Counted from the first letter of the stretch, positions 27,754 to 37,825 are shown. The stretch is 64,000 bases of DNA from Subtercola boreus (GCF_003399625.1 NZ_NBXA01000018.1:62001-126000); one strand, 5' to 3'. The notes: generated by a model from the letters alone, not told the origin. Numbers and translations are program-made.

Positions 27754-27814
27754 ATCGATTCGGGAGTTTCTGTCGGCATCCGCCTCGCGAACCGACCGGA
27801 ACTCCCGAGTCGAT
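27754..27814. terminator. Long inverted repeat between convergent glgX and cls
   Basis: ATCGATTCGGGAGTT (27754-27768) pairs with AACTCCCGAGTCGAT (27800-27814), 14 of 15 positions complementary, across a 31-nt loop. It is preceded by a C-rich tract (CCCGCCCCCGCC type). The placement between converging genes suggests a bidirectional terminator. Confidence 0.6.
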
Positions 27815-27827
27815 CCTGACGGGCCGG

Positions 27828-29300
27828 TCACTGCAGGGCGGAGGTGAGGCGCGCGAGGTTGTCGAGGATGGTCGAGCCCAGCGGCTGGCGGCTCCATTCC
27901 TCGGCGGTGAGCCGGCGGCTGAGCGCGCGGTAGCCGTCTTCGACGCTCCGCATCTCGTCGACGAACGAAGCTCCCCGCACCATCAGTGAGATCTCGAGGT
28001 CGAGGTTGAACGAGCGGATGTCCATGTTGCTCGACCCGATGACCGCGACCTCGTCGTCGATCGTGAAGTGCTTGGCGTGCAGGATGTACGGGGCCGGGTA
28101 GAGCCAGATCGTCACCCCGGCCTTCAGCAGGGTCTCGTAGTAGGAGCGCTGCGCGTGGTAGACCCCGGCCTGGTCGCCGATCTCCGACACGAACAGCTGC
28201 ACGTCGAGCCCCCGCTGGGCGGCCGTGGTGATGGCGTAGAGCATCGAGTCATCTGGTACGAAGTAGGGCGACGTGATGATGATCGTCTTCTGGGCGTAGT
28301 ACATCAGCGCCAGGAACAGCCGGAGGTTGTTCTCACCCTCGAAGCCCGGACCGCTCGGAACGAGCTGGCAGTCCAGGGCATCCGGAGCCGAGTTCACGAT
28401 CTCATCGGTGATCTCCACGGTCTCCCGGGAGAGCAGTTCATCGGTCTCGCTGTACCAGTCGGTGATGAAGATCGCGTTGATGCCGCTGACGATCGGGCCT
28501 TCGACGCGGGTCATCAGGTCCTGCCACTTCAGTCCGCGGCGGATGTTGCTCTTCTTGTTGTAGTCCCGGCTGACGAGGTTCTGCGAACCCATGAAACCGA
28601 TCACGCCGTCGACGATGAGAAGTTTCCGATGGTTCCGCAGATCCGGTCTCTGCCACTTGCCTTTCAGCGGCTGCACCGGAAGCATGAACTGCCACCGAGC
28701 CCCCATCGCCGTGAGCCGCCTGAAGGTCGCCTTGTGGGTGGGGCTCCGGATGGCGGTGATGTGGTCGACGAGCACGCGCACGATGACACCGCGCCCCACG
28801 GCACGTTCGAGCGCATCGAAGAAGCCCGCGGTGACCTCGTCGAGGGCGATGAGGTAGAACTCGCAGTGCACAAAGCGCTCGGCCGAGTCGACCGCTTCCG
28901 TCATGGCGGCGATGGATGCGGCGTAGTCCCCGATCAGGCTGGCCGAGTTGCCGCCGACCAGCGGCATCGCCCCGAGCTCCCGGTTCAGGTGCACTACAGA
29001 GCGGAGCCACGTGGGCCAGGGCCTGTCGTCGGTGACCAGCTCGATGCCGTGGGTCGTCTCGATGATGAACTCGTTGATCGCCTTCTGCTTGTCGCGCCTC
29101 TTCTTCGGGAGCTTGTAGCTGCCGATCAGCAAAAAGACGAGCACACCCAGGTAGGGGATCAGGAAGATCGCGAGAAGCCAGGCCATCGCGGCGCTCGGCC
29201 GACGGTTCCGAGGTACGACGATGATCGCGATGATGCGCACGGCCAGATCGAGGAGGAAGGCGACCACGAGTACGACGATGGTGAACTGTTCGCCTGACAT
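27828..29300 (-). CDS. cls: Cardiolipin synthase (phospholipase D family)
   Basis: A 490-residue integral membrane enzyme that joins two phosphatidylglycerols to cardiolipin. Two N-terminal membrane helices (residues about 6-27 and 38-62) precede two PLD domains. The HKD motifs are HRKLLIVDG (first) and HAKHFTIDDE (second), each H-x-K-x4-D, with GSQN and GSSN following them. It starts 30 nt after the ychJ stop; a TAGAAT box overlapping that stop could give it its own promoter. PLD-type cardiolipin synthases occur beside CDP-alcohol-type enzymes in actinobacteria; substrate choice is assumed from family. Confidence 0.94.
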   Translation of the reverse strand: MSGEQFTIVVLVVAFLLDLAVRIIAIIVVPRNRRPSAAMAWLLAIFLIPYLGVLVFLLIGSYKLPKKRRDKQKAINEFIIETTHGIELVTDDRPWPTWLRSVVHLNRELGAMPLVGGNSASLIGDYAASIAAMTEAVDSAERFVHCEFYLIALDEVTAGFFDALERAVGRGVIVRVLVDHITAIRSPTHKATFRRLTAMGARWQFMLPVQPLKGKWQRPDLRNHRKLLIVDGVIGFMGSQNLVSRDYNKKSNIRRGLKWQDLMTRVEGPIVSGINAIFITDWYSETDELLSRETVEITDEIVNSAPDALDCQLVPSGPGFEGENNLRLFLALMYYAQKTIIITSPYFVPDDSMLYAITTAAQRGLDVQLFVSEIGDQAGVYHAQRSYYETLLKAGVTIWLYPAPYILHAKHFTIDDEVAVIGSSNMDIRSFNLDLEISLMVRGASFVDEMRSVEDGYRALSRRLTAEEWSRQPLGSTILDNLARLTSALQ

Positions 29301-29330
29301 GCGCCACCCCCGCTCGGTGTTCCTGCGATT

Positions 29331-29729
29331 CTATCCAGCCCGGTAGTACCACTTTCCGCCGAGCTTCTCGAAGCTGCTCGTCTCGTGCACCTCGCCGCGC
29401 TCCGAGCCGAGGCGGTAGCGCGCGACGAACTCGACCGTGCCGGTCTGCTCGAGCATCCCGCCGCCGGTGCGGTTCAGAATGTCGAGGCGGTACCAGCGTT
29501 GGGCGGGGTCGAGTCCGAGGTCGCCGGCGGCGGGCCTTGTCGACGGATGCCACGTGGCGAGCAGGTAGGTGGCGTCACCCACTGCGAACGCCGAATACCG
29601 GGAACGCATCAGGCGCTCGGCGGTGGGCGCCTGCTGCTCGCCGGCGTGGAACGGCCGGCAGCACTCGCCGTAGGTGTTGCCGCTGAGGCACGGGCAGCGC
29701 TCGGTCGCCGCGGGTGACGGTTCGTTCAT
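29331..29729 (-). CDS. YchJ-like SEC-C metal-binding protein
   Basis: A 132-residue protein of the YchJ family (UPF0225). The N-terminal SEC-C zinc motif is CPCLSGNTYGECCRPFH. The remaining part is a small alpha+beta domain with the conserved RYSAFAVGDATYLLATWHPSTR and a C-terminal SSFEKLGGKWYY segment. The biochemical role is not established. The open frame continues far upstream but antisense to mrpA; the start is ATG 29729, with GGATGGAGG just before. It is probably co-transcribed with cls downstream. Confidence 0.9.
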   Translation of the reverse strand: MNEPSPAATERCPCLSGNTYGECCRPFHAGEQQAPTAERLMRSRYSAFAVGDATYLLATWHPSTRPAAGDLGLDPAQRWYRLDILNRTGGGMLEQTGTVEFVARYRLGSERGEVHETSSFEKLGGKWYYRAG

Positions 29730-29837
29730 GCCTCCATCCTGCTGCACCTGGGCCCTGTTGCACCGGGAACCGCTTGCGGTGCATCCCGGGGCGCGGGCTG
29801 GGAAGCACACTGTGGGTTCTCTCAGAGAGGGAACGGG

Positions 29838-29873
29838 TAAACTGGGAACTACCCCTCTCCCCGACATGAGGAG
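29838..29873 (+). promoter_or_regulatory. Candidate -10 and ribosome binding site of mrpA
   Basis: TAAACT (29838-29843) is a TANNNT box followed by a short leader with GAGGAG at 29868-29873, 6 nt before the mrpA GTG. It would drive the whole mrp operon. Confidence 0.4.
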
Positions 29874-29879
29874 ACCTGC

Positions 29880-32816
29880 GTGATCCTCGCCCTGTTGACG
29901 TTCGTCGGGCTTGCAGCGCTCACTCCGTGGCTGACGAGGCTCCTCAGAGCGCGTGTGTTCTACGTCGTGGCCGCTCTGCCCGCGGCCGTCTTCGTCTACA
30001 CCGCCCTGCAGTCGGCGACCGTTCTGGCCGGCGGTGTCGTCACCGAATCCGTGCCGTGGATCCCGCAGCTCGACATCGCGTTCTCGTTCCGCATGGACAC
30101 CCTCGCCTGGCTGCTCGCCCTTGTCGTGACGGGTGTCGGCGCCCTCGTGATGGTCTACTGCGCCCGGTACTTCTCCGACACGGAGCCGTCGCTCGGGCGG
30201 TTCGCGGCTCTGCTCCTGGCCTTCGCCGGAACGATGTTCGGCCTCGTCACCGCCGACGACATCTACGTCATGTTCATGTTCTGGGAGATCACCAGCGTGC
30301 TCTCCTACCTGCTGATCGGGCACTACACCGAGCGCAAGGAGAGCCGGGGCGCCGCCCTGCAGGCGCTGCTCGTCACCACGTTCGGCGGCCTCGCCATGCT
30401 CGTCGGCGTCGTGCTGCTCTCGGTCGCGGGCGGCAGCACGTCGATCCACCAGCTCGTGACGGATCCGCCGGGCGGCGCGATCGTCACGGTCTCGGTGATC
30501 CTGATCCTCGCGGGGGCGTTCTCGAAGTCCGCTCTGGTGCCGTTCCACTTCTGGCTGCCGGCTGCCATGGCGGCTCCCACACCGGTGAGTGCGTATCTGC
30601 ACGCGGCCGCCATGGTGAAGGCCGGCATCTACCTGGTGGCGCGGTTCGCGCCCGGCTTCGCCGACACGCCGGGGTGGATGCCCGTGATCGTGATCGTCGG
30701 GGCGAGCACGATGATCCTCGGGGCCTGGCGTTCGCTCCGGCAGAACGACCTGAAGCTCCTCCTGGCCTACGGCACGGTGAGCCAGCTCGGCTTCCTCATC
30801 GTCGTGGTCGGCTTCGGCACCCGGGACGCCGCCCTCGCCGGAGCCACACTGCTGCTCTCGCACGCACTGTTCAAGGCGACGCTGTTCCTCGTGGTCGGTA
30901 TCATCGACCACGACGAGGGAACGCGGCATCTCCGGCAGCTGACCGGCCTCGGCAGGCGACGGCCCGTGCTGGCGGCGACCGCTCTCATCGCGGTCGCATC
31001 GATGTCGGGCATCCCGCCGCTTCTCGGCTACGTGGCGAAGGAGTCGGTCTTCTCGGCGTTCATCGAGGCAGGGTCGGCGGGCGACGGCTGGGGCTGGGTG
31101 GCGCTCGTCGGCACGGTCGTCGGCTCCGCGCTGACCGTCGCCTACAGCGCCCGCTTCTTCTGGGGCGCGTTCGCGCGGAAGCCCGAGCTGGAGACTCAGG
31201 CCAGTCACGAGCCCGGCCACGAGTCACATGCCTCCCGGGGCATACTGGCGGCTCCGATCATCCTGACCATCGCGACGATCGCGCTGGGTCTTTCTGCGGG
31301 GCCGCTCGGCAGGGCGCTGGAGTCCTATGCCGACACCGTGTCGGGTGAGGGCGACTACCATCTCGCCCTCTGGCACGGGTTCGAGCCGGCCCTCGGCCTT
31401 TCTGCCCTCGCGATCGGCGCGGGCTCCGGCCTGTTCGCCGTGCGACGCCGCTTTGCGCGGCTGCAGCGCGCGCTCCCTCCCGTCGTCGACGCCTCGCGCG
31501 TCTACTGGAGCATCGTGCACGCGGTCGACCGGCTCGCAGCACGCATCACCGTCTTCGCCCAGCGCGGCGGCCTGCCCCAGTACCTCACCACGATCCTTCT
31601 CGTGTTCGTGCTCTGCCTCGGGGTCGCGACCACCCTCAACCGCACCTGGCCGGCTGCCTTCGTGGCCTGGGACTACCCGGCCCAGGTCTTCATCGCCGCG
31701 GTGATGGCCGCTGCTGCAGTGATGGCCGCCCGGGCGACCCACCGGCTGGCGGCCGTGCTGCTCGTCGGCGCGACGGGGTTCGGCATGGTCGCGCTCTTCG
31801 CCTTCCACGGTGCCCCCGACCTCGCCCTCACCCAGGCCCTCGTCGAGACGGTCACGATCGTCGTGTTCGTGCTGGTGCTCCGCCGTCTTCCCCGAAAGAT
31901 CGCGCAGCACAACAAGCCCGTCAGGCGCTGGCGGCGCGGGATGATCGGGGCTGCCGTCGGCGTGACCATGGGCCTCATCGGCCTGATCGCCCTCGGTGCG
32001 CGCCAGGCCGGCGGCCTCGGCCCGGAGCTCGCACGGCTCGCCGTCGAGGAGGGGCACGGCCAGAACGTGGTCAACGTGATGCTCGTCGACATCCGCGCCT
32101 GGGACACGATGAACGAACTCTCGGTGCTCGTCGTCGTGGCCACCGGGGTGGCGAGCCTGCTCTTCGTGACCGGCCGGAACGTCGTGGTGCCGCGGCTTCG
32201 CGAATCGCGGGGGAGACGCCGTGGTCTCGAGCGGGCGCGGCTGGTGGACGACCCGCACACCCAGAACGATGCTCCGGATGATCGGCAGCACACCTGGCTC
32301 CTCGGCGGCCGCACCCTCGCACCCGACCAGCGGTCGCTGATGATCGAGGTGCTCGTGCGCCTGTTGTTCCACCCCGCGATCCTCGTCTCGATCTACCTGC
32401 TGTTCGCGGGGCACAACGCTCCCGGTGGCGGTTTCGCGGGCGGGCTCCTCGCCGGGCTGGCGCTCATTGCACGCTACCTCGCGGGTGGGCGTTACGAACT
32501 CGGCGAGACGCTGCCGATCGGTCCGGGCATCCTGCTCGGCTCCGGCATGCTGATCGCCACAGGCACAGCGCTCGGTTCCCTCTTCGTCGGAGCCGATATT
32601 CTCACATCGGCATACTTCGAGGGCGACCTCCCGCTGATCGGGCAGGTGTCGTTCGGCACGTCGACGATCTTCGACATCGGCGTCTACCTCGTCGTGATCG
32701 GTGTGGTGCTCGACGTTCTGCGGAGCCTCGGCGGTGAGGTCGACCGGCAGCAGGCCGAGGCCGATGACGTTCCGGGCGTGGCCGAACCCCTGAAGGCAGG
32801 GAGTGAGCGCGCATGA
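29880..32816 (+). CDS. mrpA: Na+/H+ antiporter subunit A with fused subunit B (MrpA-MrpB)
   Basis: MrpA is the largest subunit of the multi-subunit Mrp cation/proton antiporter; its membrane arm is homologous to NuoL of complex I. The 978-residue protein has about 20 membrane helices. The antiporter core (residues about 110-420) includes ITSVLSYLLIGHY, FHFWLPAAMAAPTPVSAYLHAAAMVKAG and LKLLLAYGTVSQLGF. The C-terminal 140 residues (GHNAPGGGFAGGLLAG onward) are an MrpB domain, so no separate mrpB gene is needed. GTG start with GAGGAG upstream. It overlaps mrpC by 4 nt. The complex would maintain pH and Na+ homeostasis. Confidence 0.95.
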   Translation: MILALLTFVGLAALTPWLTRLLRARVFYVVAALPAAVFVYTALQSATVLAGGVVTESVPWIPQLDIAFSFRMDTLAWLLALVVTGVGALVMVYCARYFSDTEPSLGRFAALLLAFAGTMFGLVTADDIYVMFMFWEITSVLSYLLIGHYTERKESRGAALQALLVTTFGGLAMLVGVVLLSVAGGSTSIHQLVTDPPGGAIVTVSVILILAGAFSKSALVPFHFWLPAAMAAPTPVSAYLHAAAMVKAGIYLVARFAPGFADTPGWMPVIVIVGASTMILGAWRSLRQNDLKLLLAYGTVSQLGFLIVVVGFGTRDAALAGATLLLSHALFKATLFLVVGIIDHDEGTRHLRQLTGLGRRRPVLAATALIAVASMSGIPPLLGYVAKESVFSAFIEAGSAGDGWGWVALVGTVVGSALTVAYSARFFWGAFARKPELETQASHEPGHESHASRGILAAPIILTIATIALGLSAGPLGRALESYADTVSGEGDYHLALWHGFEPALGLSALAIGAGSGLFAVRRRFARLQRALPPVVDASRVYWSIVHAVDRLAARITVFAQRGGLPQYLTTILLVFVLCLGVATTLNRTWPAAFVAWDYPAQVFIAAVMAAAAVMAARATHRLAAVLLVGATGFGMVALFAFHGAPDLALTQALVETVTIVVFVLVLRRLPRKIAQHNKPVRRWRRGMIGAAVGVTMGLIGLIALGARQAGGLGPELARLAVEEGHGQNVVNVMLVDIRAWDTMNELSVLVVVATGVASLLFVTGRNVVVPRLRESRGRRRGLERARLVDDPHTQNDAPDDRQHTWLLGGRTLAPDQRSLMIEVLVRLLFHPAILVSIYLLFAGHNAPGGGFAGGLLAGLALIARYLAGGRYELGETLPIGPGILLGSGMLIATGTALGSLFVGADILTSAYFEGDLPLIGQVSFGTSTIFDIGVYLVVIGVVLDVLRSLGGEVDRQQAEADDVPGVAEPLKAGSERA

Positions 32817-33316
32817 GTGCTTCCCTGACGCTCGTCGTGCTGATGGCGATCATGTACGGCACGGGTGTGTACGTCATGCTCGAGAAGAGTCTTACGCGCA
32901 TCCTGATCGGCTTCATGCTGATCGGGAACGCGACGAACCTGCTGATCTTCCTGATGTCGGGGCGGGCCGGCGATGCCCCGATCATCGGCGACGGAGCGAC
33001 GGGGGAGAACACGGTCGATCCGGTGCCGCAGGTGCTGATGCTCACCGCGATCGTGATCAACTTCGGCGTCACAGCCTTCATCCTCGCCCTGATCTACCGC
33101 TCCTGGTGGCTGGCCAACCTGGGCGACGAGGGTGACGATGTGACGGTCGACGACGAAGACGTGATCGATGCGGAGGAGGCCGAGGTCTACCACGCCTCGC
33201 TCGACGAAGACGATGAGGCGGTGCGGGCCCAACTGGCGGGCGCGGCCGACAACGGGGACATCGACATCGAGAGCGACATCGACAACAACCACACGGAGAG
33301 AGGAGCAGGACGGTGA
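32813..33316 (+). CDS. mrpC: Na+/H+ antiporter subunit C
   Basis: MrpC is the NuoK-like subunit with three membrane helices (residues about 3-23, 28-50 and 77-103). The family segment LIGFMLIGNATNLLIFL is clear. The 167-residue protein is longer than the usual 110-120 because of a strongly acidic tail (rich in Asp and Glu after residue 105), which is likely cytoplasmic and disordered. Both ends overlap neighbours by 4 nt (ATGA and GTGA). Confidence 0.94.
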   Translation: MSASLTLVVLMAIMYGTGVYVMLEKSLTRILIGFMLIGNATNLLIFLMSGRAGDAPIIGDGATGENTVDPVPQVLMLTAIVINFGVTAFILALIYRSWWLANLGDEGDDVTVDDEDVIDAEEAEVYHASLDEDDEAVRAQLAGAADNGDIDIESDIDNNHTERGAGR

Positions 33317-34875
33317 ACGCGCTTGTTCCGCTTCTCGTGGTGCTGCCCCTGTCGGGTGCGGCGATCACCCTGATCCTCGGCCGGAATCCGCGGCTGCAGG
33401 TGGCGATCAGCGTGAGCACGCTCTCGATCGTGACAGTGGCGGCCGCCGTGCTGCTGTACGTCGTCGACACGACCGGCCAGGCCGCGGTCGTGAAGGTGGG
33501 CGGCTGGGAGCCGCCGTTCGGCATCGTGCTGATGGTCGACCGGCTGTCGGCGATCATGGTGCTCGTCTCGGCGCTCATGCTCCTCGGGGTGCTGGTCTTC
33601 GCGATCGGGCAGGGCATCGCCGACGGCGACAAGGACACTCCGGTGTCGATCTTCCATCCGACCTACCTGATCCTGTCGGCCGGACTGTTCGACGCCTTCA
33701 TCGCCGGCGACCTGTTCAACATGTACGTCGGATTCGAGATGCTGCTGGCGGCGAGCTACGTGCTGCTGACCCTCGGTGGCACGGGTGCGCGCATCCGAGC
33801 CGGCACCACCTACATCGTGGTGAGTCTCGTCTCGTCGCTGTTCTTCCTCGCCGCGATCGCCCTGATCTACGGAGCCACGGGCACGGTCACGATGGCGCTC
33901 CTCTCCGAACGCATCCAGGCCCTGCCGCTCGATGTGCAGATCATCCTGTGCGCCGCCCTGCTGATCGGGTTCGCTGTGAAGGCGGCGGTGTTCCCGCTCT
34001 CGTTCTGGTTGCCGGATTCGTATCCCACGGCGCCCGCTCCCGTGACGGCAGTGTTCGCGGGCCTGCTGACGAAGGTGGGTGTCTATGCCATCATCCGCAC
34101 CGACAAGCTGCTCTTCTTCGCTGTGCCGCTCACGATCCCGCTGATGATCGTGGCGTTCTTCACCCTGATCATCGGCATCTTCGGGGCTCTCACCCAGGCG
34201 GATGTGAAGCGGCTGCTCTCCTTCACCCTGGTGAGCCACATCGGCTACATGATCTTCGGCATCGCGATCGGCAGCGAACTCGGCACCGGGGCGACGATCT
34301 ACTACATCGTGCACCACATCATGGTGCAGACGGCCCTGTTCGTGTCGGTCGGGCTGATCGAACGCGTCGGCAGGTCGACCTCCATCACCCACCTCGGCGG
34401 GCTCCTCAAGAAGGCACCGTTCGTCGCCGTGCTGTTCTTCATCGGGGCCCTGAACCTCGGCGGCATCCCGCCCTTCTCGGGTTTCCTCGGCAAGGTCGGG
34501 CTGTTCGAGGCGGGCGCCCAGAGTCCGAGCCCCCTGGTGTATGTGCTGATCGGGGCCGGTGCGCTGACCTCCCTGCTCACGCTGTACGCCCTGATGAGGA
34601 TCTGGAACATGGCGTTCTGGCGACCCGCTCGGGATGTCGCCGGCTACGAGTCGCCGATGCTCACGTCTCTGCGGGAGAGCCCCGACGAGACCGGGGGAGT
34701 CGTGACCGCGACCCTGCCGAAGCTCATGGTCGCTGCGACCACCGGCCTCATCGCGCTGACGGTCTGCCTGACGGTTTTCGCCGGCCCGCTGTTCGAGCTC
34801 TCCGAGCGGGCCGCGGTCGGCGTGGCCACCCCGGCTGAGTACATCAGGGCCGTCTTCCCGGACGGTACGCCATGA
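33313..34875 (+). CDS. mrpD: Na+/H+ antiporter subunit D
   Basis: MrpD is the second NuoL/M/N-like antiporter subunit (520 residues, about 14 helices). Typical segments are GFEMLLAASYVLLTLGG, KAAVFPLSFWLPDSYPTAPAPVTAVFAGLLTKVG (with the conserved Lys residues in helices) and LLSFTLVSHIGYM. The GTG start overlaps mrpC by 4 nt and the stop overlaps mrpE by 4 nt, indicating translation in fixed ratio. Confidence 0.96.
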   Translation: MNALVPLLVVLPLSGAAITLILGRNPRLQVAISVSTLSIVTVAAAVLLYVVDTTGQAAVVKVGGWEPPFGIVLMVDRLSAIMVLVSALMLLGVLVFAIGQGIADGDKDTPVSIFHPTYLILSAGLFDAFIAGDLFNMYVGFEMLLAASYVLLTLGGTGARIRAGTTYIVVSLVSSLFFLAAIALIYGATGTVTMALLSERIQALPLDVQIILCAALLIGFAVKAAVFPLSFWLPDSYPTAPAPVTAVFAGLLTKVGVYAIIRTDKLLFFAVPLTIPLMIVAFFTLIIGIFGALTQADVKRLLSFTLVSHIGYMIFGIAIGSELGTGATIYYIVHHIMVQTALFVSVGLIERVGRSTSITHLGGLLKKAPFVAVLFFIGALNLGGIPPFSGFLGKVGLFEAGAQSPSPLVYVLIGAGALTSLLTLYALMRIWNMAFWRPARDVAGYESPMLTSLRESPDETGGVVTATLPKLMVAATTGLIALTVCLTVFAGPLFELSERAAVGVATPAEYIRAVFPDGTP

Positions 34876-35489
34876 GCGACGAGGGTTCGCACGGCACGCG
34901 GCCCCGGATGCTCCGTGCCCGGGTTCTGAGCGGCCTGATACCGTTCGCGGGCCTCGTGCTGCTCTGGATGCTCCTCTGGGGCCAGTTCACCTGGCTCGCT
35001 TTCATCACCGGGATCCTGCTGGCTGCGCTGGTCTCAACCGTCTTCTACCTGCCGGCCGTGAGGCTGAGTGGGCGGTTCAACGTCGGGCGCGGTGTCGTGC
35101 TGGTCGGCGTGCTGCTGTTCGACATCGTGTTCGCCTCGCTCCAGGTCGCCTGGTCGGCTCTCAGGCCGCGGTACACCCCCAGCAACGCGATCATCGTGGT
35201 GCCGCTGGTCACCCGCTCGGACCTGATCATGACCTTCACCGCCGTGATCACCGGCCTGGTGCCCGGATCGATCGTGCTCGACATCGATCGCGACGAGGGA
35301 ACGCTCCACCTGCACACGCTGAACGTGGCCTCGGCTGCCGATGTGCCCGCGCTGAAGCGCGGGGTGCTCGCGGCTGAACGCCGGCTCATCCTGGCGGTGG
35401 GGTCGGCCGACGACCTGGCACGGTTGCAGAAGTCGACGTACGCGAAGGAGGCCGGTGTGCAATCCACTGGCGAAGGGGGTACCGGATGA
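34872..35489 (+). CDS. mrpE: Na+/H+ antiporter subunit E
   Basis: MrpE is a small accessory subunit (205 residues) with N-terminal hydrophobic helices (about 18-58 and 78-100) and a cytoplasmic alpha/beta part. The family core is visible in LVTRSDLIMTFTAVITGLVPGSIVLDID and LHTLNV. It overlaps both neighbours by 4 nt. The extra C-terminal 30 residues beyond the usual length look disordered. Confidence 0.92.
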   Translation: MSDEGSHGTRPRMLRARVLSGLIPFAGLVLLWMLLWGQFTWLAFITGILLAALVSTVFYLPAVRLSGRFNVGRGVVLVGVLLFDIVFASLQVAWSALRPRYTPSNAIIVVPLVTRSDLIMTFTAVITGLVPGSIVLDIDRDEGTLHLHTLNVASAADVPALKRGVLAAERRLILAVGSADDLARLQKSTYAKEAGVQSTGEGGTG

Positions 35490-35749
35490 CCGTCGTCATC
35501 GTCATCGCAGGAGTGCTGTTCGGGGTGGGAGCCGTCGCTGCACTCTGGCGGATCATCCGCGGCCCATCGGCACTGGACCGCATCATCGCCTCCGATGTGC
35601 TCATCGCGACGGCGATGTGCGCGATCGGGGCGCAGATGGCGATCAGCGGGCACACCGACAACCTGCCGGTGCTCCTGGTGCTCGCGCTGTTCACCGTGGT
35701 CGGCTCGGTCAGCGTCGCGCGGTTCATCTCGACGAGGGATGACACATGA
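35486..35749 (+). CDS. mrpF: Na+/H+ antiporter subunit F
   Basis: An 87-residue, three-helix subunit of the Mrp complex. It has the family feature RIIRGPSALDRIIASDVL between helices 1 and 2, with the conserved Asp pair. 4-nt overlaps at both ends place it firmly in the operon. Confidence 0.93.
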   Translation: MTVVIVIAGVLFGVGAVAALWRIIRGPSALDRIIASDVLIATAMCAIGAQMAISGHTDNLPVLLVLALFTVVGSVSVARFISTRDDT

Positions 35750-36114
35750 CCGATGATGTGGTGCGCGACGTGTTCACGGCAGGGCTGGTTCTGCTCAGCG
35801 CCTTCCTCTGTTTTGCGGCGGGGGTCGGGCTCATCCGGTTCCCTGATGTGCTCTCGCGTCTGCACGCTGCTACGAAACCGCAGATCCTCGGCCTGATCGC
35901 GATCGTCGTGGATGTGGCCGTGGCGAACCCCTCTGCGGCCACGATCACCCTGGCGCTGGCGATCGTGTTCTTCCAGAGTCTGACGGCACCGATCGCCGCC
36001 CACATGCTCGGAAGGGCCGCCTTTCGCACGGATCACTTCCGGCGGGACATCCTCGTCGTCGACGAAGTCTCGTCACGGCCTGGCCCTTCTCGCCCACATT
36101 CTGCAAAGAATTGA
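35746..36114 (+). CDS. mrpG: Na+/H+ antiporter subunit G
   Basis: A 122-residue three-helix subunit. The MnhG/PhaG signature is GVGLIRFPDVLSRLHAATKPQ, followed by ALAIVFFQSLTAPIAAHMLGRAA. It is the last mrp gene; a weak hairpin (CCAC...GTGG around 36121-36134) is the only possible terminator before the permease. Confidence 0.93.
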   Translation: MTDDVVRDVFTAGLVLLSAFLCFAAGVGLIRFPDVLSRLHAATKPQILGLIAIVVDVAVANPSAATITLALAIVFFQSLTAPIAAHMLGRAAFRTDHFRRDILVVDEVSSRPGPSRPHSAKN

Positions 36115-36217
36115 TTTCTCCACAAGAGGTGGGAACTTAATTCTCCCGAAACACTCAGCGGAGTAGCGTGTTCCGAATCGACTCCCCATCCGGGGGTCCA
36201 GGCGATCGGGGGAACAC

Positions 36218-37819
36218 ATGTCCAGAACCGACCGGAGCTCCTCAGGCGGCGATCCGGGCGAGTCCCTTGCGACTTCGCCGAGCGAGTCCCGCACAGGTTC
36301 GAGGGAACGTCTCGGCGATGAGGGTTCCGCCGTGCAGGACTTCTCGAACGAGCAGGCCGGGTACCACAAGGGCCTGAAGTCGCGCCAGTTGCAGATGATC
36401 GCCATCGGCGGCGCCATCGGCACGGGCCTCTTCCTCGGAGCCGGTGGGCGGCTGAACCAGGCCGGCCCGCTGCTGATCTTCGACTATGCGATCTGTGGTT
36501 TCTTCGCCTTCCTGATCCTCCGCGCCCTGGGCGAGCTGGTGCTCCACCGGCCCTCGTCGGGTTCGTTCGTCTCCTACGCCCGGGAGTTCTACGGCGAGAA
36601 GGCGGCGTATGTGGCCGGCTGGATGTACTTCCTCAACTGGGCCATGACCGCGATCGTCGACTCCACCGCGGTGGCCGTGTACGTGCAGTTCTGGTCGGCC
36701 TTCACTTCCGTGCCGCAGTGGCTGCTCGCCCTGATCGCCCTGGCCATCGTGCTCACCCTGAACATGATCTCCGTGAAGGTGTTCGGCGAGATGGAGTTCT
36801 GGTTCGCCCTCGTCAAGGTCGTCGCCCTCATCGCGTTCCTGGTCATCGGCGCGATCTTCCTCGCCTTCAGCTTCCCGACGGATGTCGGCGTCACCGGTGT
36901 GGCCATGATCAACCAGAACGGCGGGCTCCTGCCGAACGGGATCTCGACGATCGTGGTGGCGGTGGTGATCATCCAGGGCGTCGTCTTCGCATACGCGGGT
37001 GTGGAGCTGGTCGGCACGGCGGCGGGCGAGACGCCGAACCCCGAGAAGATCATGCCCCGGGCGATCAACAGCGTGGTGCTCCGCATCGCGGTGTTCTACT
37101 GCGGGTCCGTGCTGCTGCTGGCCCTGCTGCTTCCCTCGAGCGTCTACGCCGCCGATGAGAGTCCGTTCGTCACGTTCTTCTCGCACATCGGCAACCCGAC
37201 CGTCGCCGCGATCGCCGGCTCAGCCATGAACTTCGTCGTGCTGACCGCTGCGCTGTCGAGCCTCAACGCGGGGCTGTACTCCACCGGCCGTATCCTGCAC
37301 TCCATGTCGATCAGCGGTGCTGCACCGAGGTTCACCGGCGTGATGAACAAGCGCGGTGTGCCCTACGGCGGCATCCTCCTCACCGCCGCCGTCGCTCTGC
37401 TCGGCGTCGCCCTGAACTTCTTCGTGCCGAAAGACGCGTTCGAGATCGTGCTGAACGTCTCGGCGCTCGGCATCATCTCGAGCTGGGGCACGATCATCCT
37501 CTGCCAGATGAAGCTGCAGAAGATGGCGAAGCAGGGGCTGCTCGAGAGGCCGAAGTTCCGGCTGTTCGGGGCGCCGTTCACGTCGTACCTCACGCTTGGG
37601 TTCCTGGTCGTAGTGCTGATCCTGATGGCGTTCGACTACCCGGCCGGCACCTACACGATCGCGTCGCTGGTGATCATCATCCCGCTGCTGATCCTCGGCT
37701 GGTACCTGATGCGCGGGCGCATCCTCGAGATCGCCAAGGCACGGGAGGGGTACACCGGAGCGTTCCCCACAGTGGCGAACCGCCCGACGGGCCAGCGCGG
37801 GGTGCCGCCAAAGGAGTAG
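36218..37819 (+). CDS. Amino acid permease (AAT family, asparagine/GABA permease-like)
   Basis: A 533-residue APC-superfamily transporter with 12 membrane helices that imports an amino acid with H+. The N-terminal 55 residues are hydrophilic. Then come [25 protein letters not shown] (helix 1 with the unwound GAIGTG substrate loop), [21 protein letters not shown] and [18 protein letters not shown], all typical of the AAT family that includes AnsP, AroP and GabP. Substrate cannot be fixed. ATG 36218 follows GGGGGAACAC; ATG 36317-region starts are less likely. A TAGCGT box at about 36163 is a possible -10. Confidence 0.93.
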   Translation: MSRTDRSSSGGDPGESLATSPSESRTGSRERLGDEGSAVQDFSNEQAGYHKGLKSRQLQMIAIGGAIGTGLFLGAGGRLNQAGPLLIFDYAICGFFAFLILRALGELVLHRPSSGSFVSYAREFYGEKAAYVAGWMYFLNWAMTAIVDSTAVAVYVQFWSAFTSVPQWLLALIALAIVLTLNMISVKVFGEMEFWFALVKVVALIAFLVIGAIFLAFSFPTDVGVTGVAMINQNGGLLPNGISTIVVAVVIIQGVVFAYAGVELVGTAAGETPNPEKIMPRAINSVVLRIAVFYCGSVLLLALLLPSSVYAADESPFVTFFSHIGNPTVAAIAGSAMNFVVLTAALSSLNAGLYSTGRILHSMSISGAAPRFTGVMNKRGVPYGGILLTAAVALLGVALNFFVPKDAFEIVLNVSALGIISSWGTIILCQMKLQKMAKQGLLERPKFRLFGAPFTSYLTLGFLVVVLILMAFDYPAGTYTIASLVIIIPLLILGWYLMRGRILEIAKAREGYTGAFPTVANRPTGQRGVPPKE

Positions 37820-37825
37820 TGCTTG

